A DNA stretch of 8,503 bases from an uncultured Oscillospiraceae bacterium (GTDB lineage Bacteria; Bacillota; Clostridia; Oscillospirales; Oscillospiraceae), in contig CAAGIE010000147.1 of assembly GCA_900769835.1 (NCBI GenBank), positions 1-8,503 of the forward strand, in the 5' to 3' direction. This document shows positions 6,697 to 8,503 of this stretch, one piece after another; the first letter of the stretch is position 1, and each line of letters opens with the position of its first letter. Position numbers and translations under genes: made by a program. The notes under the pieces are model-generated. The model made no database searches. It was not told the DNA's origin and worked only from the letters and a program-made list of their open reading frames with translations.

Positions 6697-6732
6697 AAAA
6701 ACGGCAAGTTCCTTTCGAAACTTGCCGTTTTT
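6697..6732. terminator. Terminator immediately downstream of tRNA-Ser
   Basis: Ten-base arms ACGGCAAGTT (6701-6710) and AACTTGCCGT (6719-6728) around an 8-base loop, extended by AAAA on the left and TTTT on the right. In the minus direction it begins directly after the encoded CCA of the tRNA and ends in TTTTCGTTCT. It should release the tRNA precursor and isolate the proB promoter from it. Confidence 0.88.
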
Positions 6733-6821
6733 TGGCGGAGAGTGTGAGATTCGAACTCACGGTGGGTCGCCCCATCACTAGTTTTCAAGACTAGCTCCTT
6801 AAACCGCTCGGACAACTCTCC
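6733..6821 (-). tRNA. tRNA-Ser (anticodon UGA)
   Basis: On the minus strand an 89-base cloverleaf runs from GGAGAGT (6821-6815) to ACTCTCC, discriminator G and an encoded CCA (6735-6733). The anticodon stem CTAGT/ACTAG encloses the loop CTTGAAA, giving anticodon TGA for UCA-type serine codons. A long variable arm (GATGGGGCGACCCACC) is diagnostic for a class II tRNA, and the T-arm holds GAGTTCGAATCTC. It has its own promoter and terminator. Confidence 0.97.
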
Positions 6822-6831
6822 GTGTGGGAAA

Positions 6832-6860
6832 ATGATACCACCACCGCGCCGAAAAGTCAA
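6832..6860 (-). promoter_or_regulatory. Promoter of tRNA-Ser
   Basis: On the minus strand TTGACT (6855-6860) and TATCAT (6832-6837) are separated by 17 bases, with the tRNA 5' end 10 bases past the -10. It is divergent from the cassette promoter at 6951-6979. Confidence 0.85.
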
Positions 6861-6903
6861 GTCGGTTTGTGACGGTTGTGCAAAGTTGCTTATTTTCTCG
6901 CTC

Positions 6904-6921
6904 TGTACTTGTACAAGTACA
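6904..6921. promoter_or_regulatory. Operator-like palindrome 1 (upstream copy)
   Basis: TGTACTTGTACAAGTACA is a perfect 18-bp palindrome. It lies 29 bases upstream of the -35 box of the cassette promoter and shares the core GTACTYG-N2-CRAGTAC with two other copies at 6958-6973 and 6993-7008. Its centre is 53 bp from that of copy 2, close to five helical turns, so bound dimers would lie on the same face. That makes looping or cooperative binding possible (inference). Confidence 0.8.
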
Positions 6922-6950
6922 CAAATTTAGTAAAACGCCCTCCGCACCCC

Positions 6951-6979
6951 TTGACAAGTACTCGTTCAAGTACTATTAT
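6951..6979 (+). promoter_or_regulatory. Cassette promoter with operator 2 filling its spacer
   Basis: TTGACA (6951-6956) is a consensus -35 box and TATTAT (6974-6979) the -10 box, separated by 17 bases. The spacer at 6957-6973 is taken up by AGTACTCGTTCAAGTAC, the second operator-like palindrome (core 6958-6973). A dimer bound there would exclude RNA polymerase. A strong promoter so completely covered by an operator is typical of tightly repressed, inducible genes. Confidence 0.85.
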
Positions 6980-6992
6980 AAAGCCACAAATC

Positions 6993-7008
6993 GTACTTGT
7001 TCGAGTAC
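6993..7008. promoter_or_regulatory. Operator-like palindrome 3 (in the 5' leader)
   Basis: GTACTTGTTCGAGTAC lies about +8 to +23 from the expected start of transcription and 4 bases before the GGAGG of the first cassette gene. It differs from copy 2 by exchanging which arm carries the C/G variant base. In RNA it could also fold into a 5-bp hairpin near the ribosome binding site. Its centre is 35 bp from that of copy 2. Confidence 0.8.
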
Positions 7009-7024
7009 AAACGGAGGAAATATT

Positions 7025-7210
7025 ATGCAGTACCCTTATAAATTTGTCCCATTATCCCTGTGCCACCCCTGTCTTTGCGGCCTGCACGATCTGCAGGACG
7101 ATCCCCCCGCCGCCTGGTGTGTCCACTGTGGCATGGAGGTCTACGAACCCCGCCAAATTTTATGCGCCGCTTGCCGAGAGGAGAATGAAAATGAAGAAAT
7201 GTTGCAATAG
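7025..7210 (+). CDS. 61-residue Cys-rich putative zinc-ribbon protein (cassette gene 1)
   Basis: The ATG at 7025 has GGAGG (7013-7017) 7 bases upstream and is the first gene after the operator-covered promoter. Seven Cys residues occur as CHPCLC (13-18), CVHC (32-35) and CAAC (47-50). The pair CVHC...CAAC, 11 residues apart, has the spacing of a minimal zinc ribbon, and the first cluster could be a further ligand set. The last 12 residues are acidic (REENENEEML). There is no signal peptide or membrane segment, so it should be cytoplasmic. Family not recognised; metal binding is inference from the Cys pattern. The gene overlaps the next by 20 bases. Confidence 0.75.
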   Translation: MQYPYKFVPLSLCHPCLCGLHDLQDDPPAAWCVHCGMEVYEPRQILCAACREENENEEMLQ

Positions 7211-7511
7211 TCCCTGCGTAAGTTGCGGCCGCGTCCCCTACCCCGCCGAATGTGAAAACCTCCACTGCCCCCTCTGGCGGCGGTGGTACCTCTCCCGCTG
7301 GGAGGAGATGCGCCTTGCCGCCCGCGATCAGATGGATCGCGCAGAAACAAAGCCCCTGGGCGTCCCCTTAGGGGGGCGCTACTACGCGTCACCCCATCAA
7401 ATTCGGGAGTATCGGGCGCAAGACCCCTGCAAAACCTGCACCATCCGCCCTTTATGCGAACGCAAATGCAAGATCCGCAATCTTTGGGAACAACAAGGAG
7501 GTATCCAATGA
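7191..7511 (+). CDS. 106-residue protein with two four-Cys clusters (cassette gene 2)
   Basis: I chose the ATG at 7191 because AGGAG (7179-7183) lies 7 bases upstream; an in-frame ATG at 7185 is too close to it. The N-terminus has C9-x2-C12-x8-C21-x4-C26 (plus C4 and C5), and the C-terminus C80-x2-C83-x5-C89-x3-C93, each a plausible site for zinc or an iron-sulfur cluster. Between them is a basic, aromatic helical stretch (WRRWYLSRWEEMRLAARDQMDR, about 29-50) and a Gly-rich loop. It has no obvious enzymatic motif, and I do not recognise the family with certainty, although similar small Cys-rich proteins accompany phage-type sigma-like regulators in gut Clostridia. It ends in an ATGA overlap with the next gene. 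Confidence 0.75.
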   Translation: MKKCCNSPCVSCGRVPYPAECENLHCPLWRRWYLSRWEEMRLAARDQMDRAETKPLGVPLGGRYYASPHQIREYRAQDPCKTCTIRPLCERKCKIRNLWEQQGGIQ

Positions 7512-7948
7512 ACTGGAAAAACGAAGCCGTAGAAAAACTGCAGCGCTACACCCAGATGCAGCAGGCATCCCACAACATTCCTCAGGAGATTGAGATGCTG
7601 GAGGACGCTATTTGCGCCATCCGCTCCTCCCGCCTGGATGCCACCGTTGCCAAGGGCGGCGGAAACAAGCGGGAAGAAATGCTGCTCAACAACATCGTAA
7701 AGCGTCAGGAACTGGCGCAGACCTTAGAGAACACCAACCGCTGGCTCACCACCTTTGATCGGGCAATGCGCACCCTCTCCAAGGACGAGCGACTGGTGCT
7801 TCATCGAATGTTCATCCTGCCGGAGGTGGGTTGTGTTCAGCGGCTTTGCGACGAGCTGGGTGTGGAGCAATCCACCGTCTACCGCAAGCGGGATAAGGCT
7901 CTGGAGCGCTTCACCCGCTCCCTCTACGGCGCCACCGAAACAAATTGA
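7508..7948 (+). CDS. DUF1492/ArpU-like regulator with sigma-70 region 4-type HTH (cassette gene 3)
   Basis: Predicted 146-residue protein. AAGGAGGT (7495-7502) lies 5 bases before the ATG, which overlaps the previous stop as ATGA. Residues 1-95 are predicted mostly helical, with charged amphipathic stretches. Residues 90-135 look like sigma-70 region 4: LSKDERLVLHRMF, then VQRLCDELGVEQSTVYRKRDKALERF with the recognition helix around 121-132. This layout and the ending (RDKAL...LYG) match the phage DUF1492/ArpU/RinA-like late transcription activators of Bacillota. Known members switch on phage packaging genes or act near late promoters; the target here is unknown. There is no region 2 for a full sigma factor. 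It is the last gene before a bidirectional terminator, and no phage structural genes are nearby. Confidence 0.82.
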   Translation: MNWKNEAVEKLQRYTQMQQASHNIPQEIEMLEDAICAIRSSRLDATVAKGGGNKREEMLLNNIVKRQELAQTLENTNRWLTTFDRAMRTLSKDERLVLHRMFILPEVGCVQRLCDELGVEQSTVYRKRDKALERFTRSLYGATETN

Positions 7949-8004
7949 CTTCCCCTCGAGGGAGAAACCTTCGCAATGACAACAAAAACCCTCAACTATC
8001 AACT
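7949..8004. other. Short intergenic stretch with a 10-bp palindrome
   Basis: CCCTCGAGGG (7953-7962) is followed by CTTCGCAATGACA (7969-7981). The reverse complement of the latter, TGTCATTGCGAAG, resembles the start of dispersed GTCATTGCGA-type repeats seen in many bacterial genomes. With only one copy visible the assignment is tentative. No gene or promoter is seen here. Confidence 0.3.
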
Positions 8005-8034
8005 AAAAAGACCACCCGTTTGGGTGGTCTTTTT
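8005..8034. terminator. Bidirectional terminator between cassette and groEL
   Basis: A 13-bp stem, AAAAAGACCACCC (8005-8017) and GGGTGGTCTTTTT (8022-8034), has a GTTT loop. The A-run and T-run make it functional in both directions: for cassette gene 3 on the plus strand and for groEL on the minus strand, whose stop codon is only 3 bases away. Confidence 0.93.
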
Positions 8035-8037
8035 GTC

Positions 8038-8503
8038 TTAGTACATACCGCCCTGAGCGGCAGCGGCCATTGCTGCGGGGTCAGGAGCATTGGTGGGCTG
8101 GTCTGCCACCAGAGATTCGGTGGTCAGCACGCAAGCGGCGATGGAAGCAGCATTCTCCAGAGAGGAACGGGTCACCTTGGTGGGATCCACGATACCTGCG
8201 GAGATCATATCCACATACTGCTCGGTGTAGGCATTGTAGCCATAGCCGATCTTCTTGGAGTTCTTGATCTTCTCGTAAACCACACTGCCATCCACACCGG
8301 CATTCTCAGCGATCTGACGGATGGGAGCCTGCAGAGCGGTAGCGATGATCTTTGCGCCGGTCTTCTCGTCGCCGGTGAGTTTTGCGATCAGCTTCTCAAC
8401 TGCGGCGATGGCATTGACCTGAGCGGTACCGCCGCCGGCCACAATACCTTCTTCCACAGCAGCACGGGTAGCATTCAGCGCATCTTCCACGCGCAGCTTC
8501 TGC
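8038..8503 (-). CDS. groEL: Chaperonin GroEL, C-terminal part (5' end outside window)
   Basis: The frame runs in from the right edge and gives 154 residues up to TAA (8038-8040). It contains the cpn60 signature in RVEDALNATRAAVEEGIVAGGG, then the returning intermediate and equatorial segments including PIRQIAENAGVDGSVVYEKI, GYNAYTEQYVDMISAGIVDPTKVTRSSLENAASIAACVLTTE and ending PAAMAAAAQGGMY. The tail has a single GGM unit instead of the long GGM repeat of E. coli, which is common in Bacillota. GroEL forms the 14-mer folding chamber that works with GroES; groES and the CIRCE/promoter region should lie beyond 8503. Confidence 0.96.
   Translation of the reverse strand, partial: QKLRVEDALNATRAAVEEGIVAGGGTAQVNAIAAVEKLIAKLTGDEKTGAKIIATALQAPIRQIAENAGVDGSVVYEKIKNSKKIGYGYNAYTEQYVDMISAGIVDPTKVTRSSLENAASIAACVLTTESLVADQPTNAPDPAAMAAAAQGGMY

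Noticed and set aside
6648..6860. 70-residue minus-strand frame across the tRNA-Ser region
   Set aside because: It is a translation of the tRNA gene itself (GELSERFKELVLKTSDGA... is a well-known spurious product of tRNA-Ser genes); the DNA forms a full cloverleaf.
6904..7008. Standard Bacillus-type LexA boxes or a short CRISPR-like repeat array
   Set aside because: The sites lack CGAAC-N4-GTTCG, and three 16-bp palindromes with unequal 35-bp and 53-bp centre spacing around a promoter are operators, not CRISPR repeats with uniform spacers.
6733..7948. Integrated element using tRNA-Ser as an attachment site
   Set aside because: The cassette lies on the 5' side of the tRNA gene, beyond its promoter, whereas integrases normally use the 3' end; no integrase and no repeat of the tRNA 3' end is seen near 7950-8040.

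Overview
The window looks like chromosomal DNA of a Gram-positive, low-redox-type Clostridia member (Bacillota; an Oscillospiraceae/Ruminococcaceae-like gut bacterium is my best guess). The basis is strong AGGAGG-type ribosome binding sites, sigma-A promoters with TTGACA/TATAAT-like boxes at 17-bp spacing, compact housekeeping operons, and a phage-type DUF1492/ArpU-like regulator of a kind common in that group. The taxonomic call is inference; no rRNA is present.

Layout. (1) 1-1248, plus strand: the C-terminal end of a LexA-type S24 repressor/protease, then a PTS EIIC-like membrane protein. (2) 1257-1279: a bidirectional terminator shared with the minus-strand operon that converges on it. (3) 1267-3451, minus strand: prfA (release factor RF1), tsaE and tsaB (tRNA t6A synthesis), transcribed in that order from a recognisable promoter at 3482-3510. 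(4) 3511-3672: a terminator and a 44-residue Cys/Gly-rich single-pass mini-protein. (5) 3742-6537, minus strand: a complete proline operon proB-proA-proC with its own promoter. (6) 6697-6860: tRNA-Ser(UGA), its terminator and its promoter. (7) 6904-7948, plus strand: an accessory-looking cassette. Its promoter carries three copies of a GTAC-ended palindrome (consensus GTACTYGTWCRAGTAC), one filling the -35/-10 spacer exactly. It drives two small Cys-rich proteins and a sigma-70-region-4-like protein with overlapping reading frames. (8) 8005-8503: a shared bidirectional terminator and the C-terminal third of GroEL on the minus strand.

How it works together. Most of the window is housekeeping: translation termination and tRNA modification, proline synthesis, protein folding. 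The part that may be undescribed is the 6904-7948 cassette. It is tightly operator-controlled, contains two putative metal-binding mini-proteins, and ends in a transcription-activator-like protein without any surrounding phage structural genes. It could be a domesticated phage late-regulation module or a small stress-switch. Whether the LexA at the left edge, the cassette's own HTH protein or an outside repressor binds the palindromes cannot be decided from sequence alone.

No gene-free stretch longer than about 210 bases occurs; the largest gaps (6538-6732 and 6822-7024) contain promoters, a terminator and operators and are described below.
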